Of a stretch of DNA of 64,000 nt, positions 33,053-40,021 are shown piece by piece (positions within the stretch are counted from its first letter, which is position 1; each line of letters begins with the position of its first letter). The DNA is from Candidatus Nitrosotenuis cloacae (lineage in GTDB: Archaea > Thermoproteota > Nitrososphaeria > Nitrososphaerales > Nitrosopumilaceae). Position numbers and translations under genes: made by a program. The DNA lies in NCBI RefSeq assembly GCF_000955905.1, contig NZ_CP011097.1, positions 287,957-351,956 on the forward strand, given 5' to 3'. The notes beneath the pieces are model-generated. The model searched no databases and had not been told where the DNA came from. It saw only the letters and a program-made list of their open reading frames with translations.

Positions 33053-33970
33053 CTAATACACCGGCGTTAGCCAGTTGAAATATTTGTCGTTTTTTGCAGA
33101 TACTATATCCAAATATGAAGAAACAACCTCTTTTGTGACAATTCCGGGTCTACCAGAGCCAATTTTTTTACCATCAATGCTTGTTACTGGAGTTATCTCC
33201 GCAGCGGTTCCAGTGAGGAATACTTCGTCTGCCAAATAGATCTCACTGCGCGTGATGGTCTTTTCTGCAATGTTATAGTCTAGGTCTTGCGCAATCTGCA
33301 TCACAGAGTCGCGTGTTATTCCCTCTAGCGCAGATGATTCTAGCGGTGGTGTCATGAGAGTATTATTTTTTACAACAAAAATATTCTCGCCCGGCGCCTC
33401 ACTCACATTTCCGTGCAAGTCTAACAAGATTGCCTCATCGTAGCCATTTCTTTTGCATTCCTGGGTTGCCAAAATAGAGTTCAGATAGTTTCCGCCCATC
33501 TTTGCAAGAGGTGGAGTGGATTGGTCACTGAATTTTCTCCAAGACGATATGCCTGCACTAATTCCATTCTTATCAAACAAATCGCCAAACGGGAACATGA
33601 ATGCAGCAACATGGGTTGGGGCGCTTTCATTTACGTGCAAATTGATTCCATATTGCCCAACAAAGTAAAATGGTCTGATGTAGCAAGACTTTTTCATCTT
33701 GTTTTTCTTGCACAGTCCAATCATCGCATTAGCTATGTCTTTGTTGGAATAATTTAGTGAAATTGAGTAAAATCTTCCCGACTGGCGGAATCTTTTGATG
33801 TGGTCGTCTAGTCTGAAGATGTAGAGGTTTTTTCCATTCCAATATGCACGGATTCCCTCAAAGATGGATGTTCCATAATGAATCGCATGTGTGGTGATTG
33901 GAACATTTGCCTTGCTTAGTGGAATGAACTTGCCATCAAACCAAACAAATTCAGAAATGTCAAATTTCAT
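33053..33970 (-). CDS. ilvE: branched-chain amino acid aminotransferase
   Basis: A 305-residue class IV PLP enzyme. The PLP-binding Lys157 lies in LAKMGGNYLNS; EAILLDLHGNVSEAPGENIF and the VFLTGTAAEITPV segment are diagnostic of BCAT. It makes Leu, Ile and Val from 2-oxoacids with glutamate. It is not the DegT-type aminotransferase of the amino-sugar pathway. ATG start; genes following it on the same strand begin one base after its stop, so co-transcription is likely. Confidence 0.92.
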   Translation of the reverse strand: MKFDISEFVWFDGKFIPLSKANVPITTHAIHYGTSIFEGIRAYWNGKNLYIFRLDDHIKRFRQSGRFYSISLNYSNKDIANAMIGLCKKNKMKKSCYIRPFYFVGQYGINLHVNESAPTHVAAFMFPFGDLFDKNGISAGISSWRKFSDQSTPPLAKMGGNYLNSILATQECKRNGYDEAILLDLHGNVSEAPGENIFVVKNNTLMTPPLESSALEGITRDSVMQIAQDLDYNIAEKTITRSEIYLADEVFLTGTAAEITPVTSIDGKKIGSGRPGIVTKEVVSSYLDIVSAKNDKYFNWLTPVY

Positions 33971-33996
33971 AGCCTGTTTTCAAATATGGCATTAAT

Positions 33997-34596
33997 CTAT
34001 CTTGTCTTGAGGCCGGCCTTTGGGAACTTCATTCCGGCAATTCGTGTGGTCATGTCTTGGGAGTTTGCATATTTTTCTATAGTATTCCAGTTTTCCTCAA
34101 TTATTTTTGCAACCTGTTCTGGAACATCTTCTTTCCAATTGCTCTGGTTTCCCTTTACGGATTCGTATAGTTTGTCTTTGACAGATGATGCAGAGATTGC
34201 CTTTCTTGTGCCTATTCGCGGATTGAGTCTGTATGCTTTGAGCATCAGTCCCTCTGTTTTATCGCCAGTGTATGTGTAATAGTCTTTGTCTACTCCGCTC
34301 AGAATTTGAGCGCGCAGTTTCCATGAATATGGCGATATGATCGGAGGAAAATATCTGTAGAATGGTGCGTGAAATGTATAGTTTGATGAAACTCGAATGG
34401 AATCGCCAAATACCGACACTAGCATTTTCTTTCGTATTTCATAGCTAAACGGGAAGCTCTTGCTGTTAATCTCTGTACCATCATCCAAAAAAACAACCGG
34501 CATCACTATGACATTGTCTTTTTTCAGATCGTTGATGATTTCCACATGTGCGTTTGTTAATGGATTTAGATGTGCAAGATAGATTGCAACGCTCAA
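33997..34596 (-). CDS. cytidylyltransferase-like nucleotidyltransferase
   Basis: A 199-residue protein with a nucleotidyltransferase alpha/beta phosphodiesterase fold pattern: the N-terminal IYLAHLNPLTNAHVEII is a variant of the HxGH/PxHxGH nucleotide-binding loop with the second His kept, and ISASSVKDKLYE resembles the ISSTxIR motif. It could adenylate a nicotinamide mononucleotide or a pantetheine-type substrate; the substrate cannot be named. It starts at GTG or TTG near 34596 and lies between tRNA-Pro and ilvE. Confidence 0.68.
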   Translation of the reverse strand: MSVAIYLAHLNPLTNAHVEIINDLKKDNVIVMPVVFLDDGTEINSKSFPFSYEIRKKMLVSVFGDSIRVSSNYTFHAPFYRYFPPIISPYSWKLRAQILSGVDKDYYTYTGDKTEGLMLKAYRLNPRIGTRKAISASSVKDKLYESVKGNQSNWKEDVPEQVAKIIEENWNTIEKYANSQDMTTRIAGMKFPKAGLKTR

Positions 34597-34630
34597 ACGA
34601 ATTGAGTACTTTTTGGCTCTATTTCAAATG

Positions 34631-34704
34631 TGGGGACGATGGGACTTGAACCCATGATCTCCAGCGCCCGAGGCTGGCAGTATACCAAGCTAACCTACGT
34701 CCCC
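34631..34704 (-). tRNA. tRNA-Pro (anticodon CGG)
   Basis: On the reverse strand a 74-base cloverleaf starts GGGGACG and ends CGTCCCC plus A. The anticodon arm CCAGC-CTCGGGC-GCTGG gives CGG (codon CCG). The T arm is ATGGG-TTCAAGT-CCCAT. No intron or encoded CCA. Confidence 0.94.
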
Positions 34705-34740
34705 GATGCTGGGACAAAACCAAACAATATTACTTTTGAG

Positions 34741-35598
34741 TTATCCGTATGATTCGTATTTGACTTCAAAGCCGCCGTCTGAGCGCTTGTTTCTTTCCGT
34801 GACAAATCCTTTTGCGGAAAGATAATCCATGCAACCATCGATTGTTCCCTGCCAGCCACAAATGTAAAACATCGTGTTCTGCGGAGTTACTCGCTCGCCA
34901 ATCATTTGCTCTAGTGGTGATGGCTCCCCATCCTTTGATCTTAGAAATGTCTCTACTCTTCCTGTCTGTCCGCTCCAAGAACGATTGAACCATTCCTGCG
35001 GTCGGCTAATTGCTGCTCTGTATCTAAAGTTCCACTTGTCGCGTCCCTTGTCAATGCTTTCCATTTCTAGATTGGTGAAAAGCTCCTTGTAGCTAAGCTC
35101 ATCAATATAGCTAGCGCCATGTAGTGCTACTATCTCTCTTTTATCGCCTGTTGCATGGAGATGTTGTGCAAAGCTCACAAATGGTGCAATGCCGGTTCCT
35201 CCGCCAAGGCAAATGATTCTGCGCTCATCTTTCTCACCGCTTGGAAGTTTATCATTAATTAGTAATGCCGCGCCTGTTGGCTTTATCCAAGTTATTTCGT
35301 CTCCTTCTTTTGCATTAAACAATTGAGTCGTGAGTCTTCCGGGAAGTGGCTTTCTTACCCAACGTATTACAAGCTCGATGTATTTTTTGTTCTCTGGGTG
35401 TGATGCAATGGAATATGCTCTTCTGATTACTTTGCCCTCACTTGGTACATTCATCCCAATTGTCAAAAACTGTCCTGCCTTGTATTCTGGGATTACTCCG
35501 TCATTTGGAACTAGTCTGAAAATTGCTAGGTCTTCTTTTAGTAATTGAACATAAGTAATGGTCGCCTTGTTTTCTACTACCACATCAAGACCTGTCAC
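34741..35598 (-). CDS. ferredoxin-NADP(+) reductase-type flavoprotein
   Basis: A 285-residue FAD enzyme. The FAD-binding RRAYSIAS (about 59-66) follows the beta-barrel start, and the NAD(P)-binding CLGGGTGIAPFVSFAQ (about 129-144) opens the second domain; ICGWQGTIDG near the C-terminus corresponds to the usual CG region. Its aromatic end (ESYG) is compatible with FAD stacking. It probably shuttles electrons between ferredoxin (such as 23670-24203) and NADPH. GTG start with the TATA-like AAATATTTAA about 25 bases upstream. Confidence 0.9.
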   Translation of the reverse strand: MTGLDVVVENKATITYVQLLKEDLAIFRLVPNDGVIPEYKAGQFLTIGMNVPSEGKVIRRAYSIASHPENKKYIELVIRWVRKPLPGRLTTQLFNAKEGDEITWIKPTGAALLINDKLPSGEKDERRIICLGGGTGIAPFVSFAQHLHATGDKREIVALHGASYIDELSYKELFTNLEMESIDKGRDKWNFRYRAAISRPQEWFNRSWSGQTGRVETFLRSKDGEPSPLEQMIGERVTPQNTMFYICGWQGTIDGCMDYLSAKGFVTERNKRSDGGFEVKYESYG

Positions 35599-35709
35599 AT
35601 GACGGTTAAATATTTTATGTTAAATGATAATCAAATTTCTTTTCTCCAGCTAAACGTTAATAATCAATCTGAAAACTTGAAAGACGACCAGATCTATTTC
35701 TGGTTTTGT

Positions 35710-35783
35710 GGGCCGGTCGTCTAGACTGGTAGGATACGCCCTTGGCATGGGTGAGATCGAGGGTTCAAATCCCTCCCGGTCCA
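35710..35783 (+). tRNA. tRNA-Ala (anticodon GGC)
   Basis: A 74-base cloverleaf starting GGGCCGG and ending CCGGTCC plus A with the G3-U70 identity pair. The anticodon arm CGCCC-TTGGCAT-GGGTG gives GGC (codon GCC). T arm GAGGG-TTCAAAT-CCCTC. The predicted leader carries a hairpin CCAGA-TCTATT-TCTGG at 35688-35703 just before the mature 5' end. A TATA-like TTAATAAT is at about 35657-35664. Confidence 0.95.
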
Positions 35784-35784
35784 C

Positions 35785-36336
35785 TTACAAATTATTTCTG
35801 GCAAAAACCACAAGCCTGCTTATCTCAGGATCGCTCTGTTTTGCAAGCACGTCTAGTTTTGATATTAGGATCTTGTCCTTGATGTCTATTGCGGACTTGA
35901 TTGCACTTTTTATGACTTCAATGTTGGGATCATCTAGGCATTTTTGTATTGCAAAAGATGCCTCGACTGCTCTTAAATAACCCAAAGCCCCCACCGCACA
36001 AGAGCGCACCATCGCACTCTGATCCTCGGTAAGCTGAATGATTCTTGAAATTGCTTTTCTCTCGTTTCTGTTTGCCAAGGCAAGGGCGCAATAACCACGA
36101 ATGTTCTTGTCTTTGCTTTTTAGGCCTTCCAGCAAAGCCTCCGATATGTCATTCTCATTTAATAGCAAGGCGCTAAACACTTCACCTCTTATCTCAATGT
36201 CCTCATCTCCTAGTCCTGAAACTATTATCTCAAGGGCTTTGGGATCCGTCATGTATGATGCTGATTCTATGATTTTGATTTTTTCTTCCTTTGAGCCAAT
36301 CTGCATGGTTTTTCTGATCTGCTCAAGCAAAGTCAT
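35785..36336 (-). CDS. HEAT-repeat protein
   Basis: A 183-residue all-helical protein built of about four HEAT-like repeats with recurring patterns such as LGDEDIEIRGEVFSALL, KDKNIRGYCALALANRNE and SAMVRSCAVGALGYLR. HEAT and PBS-lyase-type repeats form protein-binding solenoids. It has no catalytic motif. ATG start. It ends next to tRNA-Ala and is divergent from alba. The role in the cell is unknown. Confidence 0.8.
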   Translation of the reverse strand: MTLLEQIRKTMQIGSKEEKIKIIESASYMTDPKALEIIVSGLGDEDIEIRGEVFSALLLNENDISEALLEGLKSKDKNIRGYCALALANRNERKAISRIIQLTEDQSAMVRSCAVGALGYLRAVEASFAIQKCLDDPNIEVIKSAIKSAIDIKDKILISKLDVLAKQSDPEISRLVVFARNNL

Positions 36337-36390
36337 TCTTTTTGTGTTGGGTATAGTTAATAAGAAATTTTTGAATAATTTCGTTTTTAG

Positions 36391-36418
36391 CTTTAAATTA
36401 TCGATGTGTGTCTAGGAG
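36391..36418 (+). promoter_or_regulatory. alba promoter: TATA box and Shine-Dalgarno-like site
   Basis: CTTTAAATTA (36391-36400) is a good TATA match about 25-30 bases before the alba ATG at 36422. AGGAGGG at 36414-36420 is a strong Shine-Dalgarno-like sequence, but lies so close to the ATG that a transcript starting near 36417 would truncate it. Confidence 0.5.
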
Positions 36419-36421
36419 GGC

Positions 36422-36709
36422 ATGTCCGAAAACAGAGACGTAATTTTCATTGGCAAGAAGCCATTGATGGCGTATGTAACATCTACGCTTATTCAATTAG
36501 CTAATCTTCCATCAGTGCATATCAAAGCCAGAGGACTAAGCATTGGACGTGCAGTGGATGTAGCACAAATCATCTCGCGCAAAACCGAAAATGCAGGATA
36601 CTCTATTGGCCAAATAAAGATAGGCTCTGAACAACTCGAATCCAAAGACGGCAAGTCACGAAACGTATCCACGATAGAAATCGAAGTAAAGAGAAACACT
36701 TCATCTTAG
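36422..36709 (+). CDS. albA: DNA/RNA-binding chromatin protein Alba
   Basis: A 95-residue nucleoid protein. The start DVIFIGKKPLMAYVTSTLIQ has the DNA-contacting Lys pair, and the IKARGLSIGRAVDVAQI segment and IGSEQLESKDGKSRNVSTIE loop are typical. Alba coats DNA and RNA as dimers. A TATA box and a purine-rich site precede it. It is convergent with the isocitrate-lyase-family gene. Confidence 0.96.
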   Translation: MSENRDVIFIGKKPLMAYVTSTLIQLANLPSVHIKARGLSIGRAVDVAQIISRKTENAGYSIGQIKIGSEQLESKDGKSRNVSTIEIEVKRNTSS

Positions 36710-36736
36710 AGTGTTTCTTTACTTGGACTTTTTTAT

Positions 36737-37600
36737 TTATTCACGCTTGTAACGATTCTCAAGATTTCGAAATTTTGATAATTCTACTATGTCATTGAAT
36801 TCATCAAAGCTTACAACGTTTTTCCTAAGTTTTGCAGTCGTGCCTGATTTTTTTAGCTCCTTTAGGATGGCAAGTGATGCATACGTGTTTGCATACAGGA
36901 CAGAAAGCGGATACAAGATTATCTTAAAGCCCATTTTATGCAACTGCTTTGCGGAAAGAACAGGTGTCGCCCCGCCCTCTATCATGTTTGCAACAAGCGG
37001 CGCTTTGATCTCTTTGCCAATTTTCCTCATCTCGTCTATTGATCTTGGGGCTTCAACAAACACTGCATCCGCACCAATTTTTTTGTAATGTTTGGCTCGC
37101 TCTATTGCCTCATCTAACCCCTTTGTGGCACGCGCATCTGTTCTTGCAACTATGATAAAGTCCTTGTTCTTTTTGGCATCGACTGCCGCTTGTAGCTTTT
37201 CGGAATATTCCTCTTTTTCAATGACCTCTTTTCCTGCCATGTGGCCGCATCTTTTTGGCCATCTCTGATCCTCAAGAAAGATTCCAGAAGCACCGGCTGC
37301 CTGTAGTTCATTTACAAGCTTCCAAACACTAAGTGCATTTCCATAACCAGTATCGGAATCAACTATTACTGGAACGGAAACTGCCCTGCATATTCTTCTA
37401 GCATTTTCTAGAGTTTCGGTTGCTCCGATGAATCCATAGTCTGGCATTCCAAATAATGTGGCGGAAGTGCCATAACCAGTTTGAAACATTGCCTCAAATC
37501 CAATCTTTTGCGCAATTTTTGCTCCGATTGCGTCATAAACACCAGGAATAACAAGCGGCTTTGTTGGGTCGTTGATTAACTGCTTTAGCGTTTTCAACAA
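36737..37600 (-). CDS. isocitrate lyase/PEP mutase family enzyme (methylisocitrate lyase-like)
   Basis: A 287-residue TIM-barrel lyase. The metal site DSDTGYGN (about 82-89) and the catalytic-loop motif KRCGHMAGK (about 116-124) identify the branch cleaving C-C bonds (2-methylisocitrate or 2,3-dimethylmalate lyase) over true PEP mutase. ATG start at 37600. The substrate is uncertain; a role in propionate-derived carbon handling is possible in an organism with a propionyl-CoA carboxylase (50179-53739). Convergent with alba. Confidence 0.82.
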   Translation of the reverse strand: MLKTLKQLINDPTKPLVIPGVYDAIGAKIAQKIGFEAMFQTGYGTSATLFGMPDYGFIGATETLENARRICRAVSVPVIVDSDTGYGNALSVWKLVNELQAAGASGIFLEDQRWPKRCGHMAGKEVIEKEEYSEKLQAAVDAKKNKDFIIVARTDARATKGLDEAIERAKHYKKIGADAVFVEAPRSIDEMRKIGKEIKAPLVANMIEGGATPVLSAKQLHKMGFKIILYPLSVLYANTYASLAILKELKKSGTTAKLRKNVVSFDEFNDIVELSKFRNLENRYKRE

Positions 37601-37669
37601 AAAACATGGTGGACTTTGTTATTTATGAATAGCTCCGTACTTTGGAATGGTAACTATACTGTAATCCTT

Positions 37670-37690
37670 ATTCTACATAGGATTTAATAT
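37670..37690 (+). promoter_or_regulatory. promoter element of the first secreted paralogue
   Basis: ATTCTA-CA-TAGGAT runs into TTTAATAT, a TATA-like box about 25-30 bases before the ATG at 37713. The same arrangement, ATTCTA...TAGAAT next to a TATA box, precedes the second paralogue (38562-38588). The shared site suggests common control of the two neighbouring genes. Confidence 0.4.
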
Positions 37691-37712
37691 CTCCAGAATC
37701 GACAAAAAATCA

Positions 37713-38492
37713 ATGACCAAGCTATTACAAGTATTGATTGCAGCAGGAATACTTTCAATCTCATTGTTTACAGCTAATGTGTATGCATCCGAAAATGCGA
37801 ACTGTAGCAGAGACTGCGAAGCACCAACCTTAGGTGTTACCGACAGTGGACAACGAGTAATTGACAATGGAATTGCAATTAATGGCAGAACATTTGAGGT
37901 AAATCACCAAATTCAAACAAATCCGACGATGACAATTACCACGGGTAATACTGCAAAGGTAAAACTCATGATATATGAAAATGACGGAGTTAGCGAACTA
38001 AGACATGCCTCAATAGCAATAACTGACTATCAAGACGACAAAAACCAAAACGACAAAGTCCTGATCTCATTTGACCATGACTTTACTGGAGCCCAGTCAT
38101 TTGATGTTGTGGATCCAGATGGATTTGTAAAGGACGTAAATGTCAAGGCAACACAACTTGACCAATGGCGTACCGAAGTCATTTATTCATTCAAAGCAGT
38201 AAAACCATTTGACACATCTTCACTAGTTGTTGAAATGTGGGATGAAGAGAGAAGCTCAAGAAGTAACGTCTTTCTTAATGCCATCAAAGCAACCGGAGAT
38301 GAAGTAGTTGAATATGTTCCTGTACAGTCACCATATGTTCCACCACCATTACAACAAGTAAATGATGGAACTGCTCCACAAGACGTAGAATGCAGACAAG
38401 GTCTGGAATTAGTAATCCGCGTAACTGGCCAACCGGCATGCGTTTACCCATTCACTGCTGATACATTGAGAGCATGGGGATTGGTTGAATAA
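37713..38492 (+). CDS. secreted protein of a paralogous family, copy 1
   Basis: A 259-residue protein with an N-terminal Sec signal (hydrophobic 5-25, TANVYASENA cleavage region). The mature start has two Cys (CSRDCEAPTLG). A beta-rich core (about 45-195) contains VKLMIYENDGVSELR, then a Pro-rich linker (VPPPLQQ) and a C-terminal two-Cys module ECRQGLELVIRV... ACVYPFTADTLRAWGL. Paralogues are at 38610-39410 and 45449-46213. It has no known function. Its position outside the membrane and paired Cys suggest an extracellular or cell-envelope role. Confidence 0.8.
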   Translation: MTKLLQVLIAAGILSISLFTANVYASENANCSRDCEAPTLGVTDSGQRVIDNGIAINGRTFEVNHQIQTNPTMTITTGNTAKVKLMIYENDGVSELRHASIAITDYQDDKNQNDKVLISFDHDFTGAQSFDVVDPDGFVKDVNVKATQLDQWRTEVIYSFKAVKPFDTSSLVVEMWDEERSSRSNVFLNAIKATGDEVVEYVPVQSPYVPPPLQQVNDGTAPQDVECRQGLELVIRVTGQPACVYPFTADTLRAWGLVE

Positions 38493-38561
38493 ATAATTCA
38501 AAACCATTTTCCTTTTTGATTTTTTATTATATTCTGGTACAATCTACTGTTTTATGATCAT

Positions 38562-38588
38562 ATTCTAATTACATAGAATTTATTTATC
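38562..38588 (+). promoter_or_regulatory. promoter element of the second secreted paralogue
   Basis: ATTCTA-ATTACA-TAGAAT is a perfect 6-base inverted repeat (38562-38567 and 38574-38579) overlapping a TATA-like TTTATTTA about 25-30 bases before the ATG at 38610. It resembles the site before the first paralogue, with wider spacing between arms. The T-rich stretch at 38510-38530 upstream can end the first gene's transcript. Confidence 0.4.
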
Positions 38589-38609
38589 ACACACTTCATC
38601 ATCAAACTG

Positions 38610-39410
38610 ATGATAAAACTTCTCTTAATTGCATCTGTGATGCTGTCCATATCGTTATTCTCGTATAGTTTTGCCGATACTGGATGCAGAAGAGACTGTG
38701 AGCCGCCAACACTTGGAGTTCTGTACACCGGACAACGTGTTGTGGAAAACGGCCTTAGCATCAATGAAAAATCTTTCAGTGTTGCAGAGCGAACACAAAC
38801 CATACCAACAATTAATGTAAAAACAGGACAACCCATTAACGTAAAACTAGTTGTTTATGAAAACAGTGGTGTAACCCAACTTCGAGACGTCTCACTTTCT
38901 ATAGGAAATTATGAAGATGATAGAAACAAAAACATGCTGGCGACACTGTCTTTCAAGCAACCGTTTACAGCATCATTGGGCCAACCTCTAGTTTCTGGCT
39001 CTGATGTATCCCAAGTAACAAGCATTGAAGATACTAGCGGATTATTCCAAGATGTGTTAATTAGCGCATCCGAGATTGATTCGTACAGAACAGAAGTTGA
39101 TATGTCGTTTAAGGTATTAAGACCACTTGAAGCATCTGATATTATTATCCAAACAATGGACGCAAAAAGAGGAACTGGGTATAACATATTCTATGACGCA
39201 ATAAAGGTAAATGGAAAAGAAATAATCCAAAAGGTCGAAAAATCAATCAAAATACCTCCGCCACCACTAAAGCAAATTCAGAAAAAAGTATCATTACAAA
39301 AAATCGAATGTCGAGAGGGACTGGAAAAAATCACACGCAATAATGGTGCAGTAGCATGTGTGTCCACATATACTGCAGACATGCTAAGAAACATGGGTCT
39401 GGCTTCCTAA
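38610..39410 (+). CDS. secreted protein of a paralogous family, copy 2
   Basis: A 266-residue paralogue of the upstream gene: a Sec signal (about 1-22, ending YSFADTG), the paired-Cys start CRRDCEPPTLG, the central VKLVVYENSGVTQLR, a Pro-rich linker (IPPPPLKQ), and the terminal two-Cys module ECREGLEKITRN... ACVSTYTADMLRNMGL. Relative to copy 1 it has an insertion of about 12 residues in the middle (after TASLGQP). ATG start. The C-terminal module resembles short domains at the end of other thaumarchaeal secreted proteins. Confidence 0.8.
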   Translation: MIKLLLIASVMLSISLFSYSFADTGCRRDCEPPTLGVLYTGQRVVENGLSINEKSFSVAERTQTIPTINVKTGQPINVKLVVYENSGVTQLRDVSLSIGNYEDDRNKNMLATLSFKQPFTASLGQPLVSGSDVSQVTSIEDTSGLFQDVLISASEIDSYRTEVDMSFKVLRPLEASDIIIQTMDAKRGTGYNIFYDAIKVNGKEIIQKVEKSIKIPPPPLKQIQKKVSLQKIECREGLEKITRNNGAVACVSTYTADMLRNMGLAS

Positions 39411-39411
39411 C

Positions 39412-39918
39412 TTAGTCTATTTTGATCTCTTTTCCCTGTTTGGATTCTTGAGTGTCTAGTTTTTGCAGCTCGCTTTGAAGGAATTTACGGTATTTTTGCA
39501 TCTCTTCCTTTGTCATTTTGGACACGTTTGATGAAAGCAGGGTTCCCATCATGTTCATTCTCTCAATTAGGTCCATGGCAACAAACCTGCCTACATTTTT
39601 GACCCGCATCAAAACATCTAGTTGATTTTTTATTATCTTGTTTACTGCTTCCAGGTCGTCTGATGTTGCCTTGCCTTTCTTTGTGATTTGGTATTTGCCG
39701 TCCTTGGTCTCTTCGATTAATCCTTCGTCTAATAGTCTGCCCAATAATGGATAGATTAGGCCAGGTGATGGCTTCCACATTCCATCACTTTGCAAGTCTG
39801 CTGCATCGATTATCTCTTTTCCGGTGTGTGGTTTTGTTCCAAGCAATTCCAAAATGTAGTACCTTGAGAATCCACGTGGAATTGCACTGCCTACTCGTTG
39901 AAACCATTGGTTTGTCAT
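39412..39918 (-). CDS. PadR-family transcriptional regulator
   Basis: A 168-residue winged-helix regulator. The first ~100 residues carry the PadR pattern (RYYILELLGTKPHTGKEIID, then PSPGLIYPLLGRLLDEGLIE and DGKYQITKKGK), and a helical dimerisation domain follows. The ligand is unknown. The ATG at 39918 is preferred over GTG at 39921 because the TATA-like TTATATTT (39941-39950, reverse) then lies about 25-30 bases upstream. Two tandem palindromes overlap the start, suggesting autoregulation. Divergent from the sdh operon. Confidence 0.88.
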   Translation of the reverse strand: MTNQWFQRVGSAIPRGFSRYYILELLGTKPHTGKEIIDAADLQSDGMWKPSPGLIYPLLGRLLDEGLIEETKDGKYQITKKGKATSDDLEAVNKIIKNQLDVLMRVKNVGRFVAMDLIERMNMMGTLLSSNVSKMTKEEMQKYRKFLQSELQKLDTQESKQGKEIKID

Positions 39919-39940
39919 CACTAGTGATATCGCTAGCGAT
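39917..39940. promoter_or_regulatory. tandem 12-base palindromes, putative PadR operator
   Basis: Two perfect palindromes, ATCACTAGTGAT (39917-39928) and ATCGCTAGCGAT (39929-39940), lie end to end and share the pattern ATCnCTAGnGAT. They span the padR start codon and reach to its TATA-like box (39941-39950), a position suited to repression of padR. The divergent sdhA ATG is about 80 bases away. Confidence 0.6.
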
Positions 39941-40021
39941 AAATATAAGAATTATGCGTGATTTTTACCAATTTTCTTTTGAATACATATTTATCCGATT
40001 TTTTAAAGTTCAAAGTAGCAG

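Noticed and set aside
36737..37600. Phosphoenolpyruvate mutase and phosphonate synthesis
   Set aside because: The KRCGH loop is typical of the C-C lyases of this superfamily, and no phosphonopyruvate decarboxylase or other phosphonate gene is nearby.
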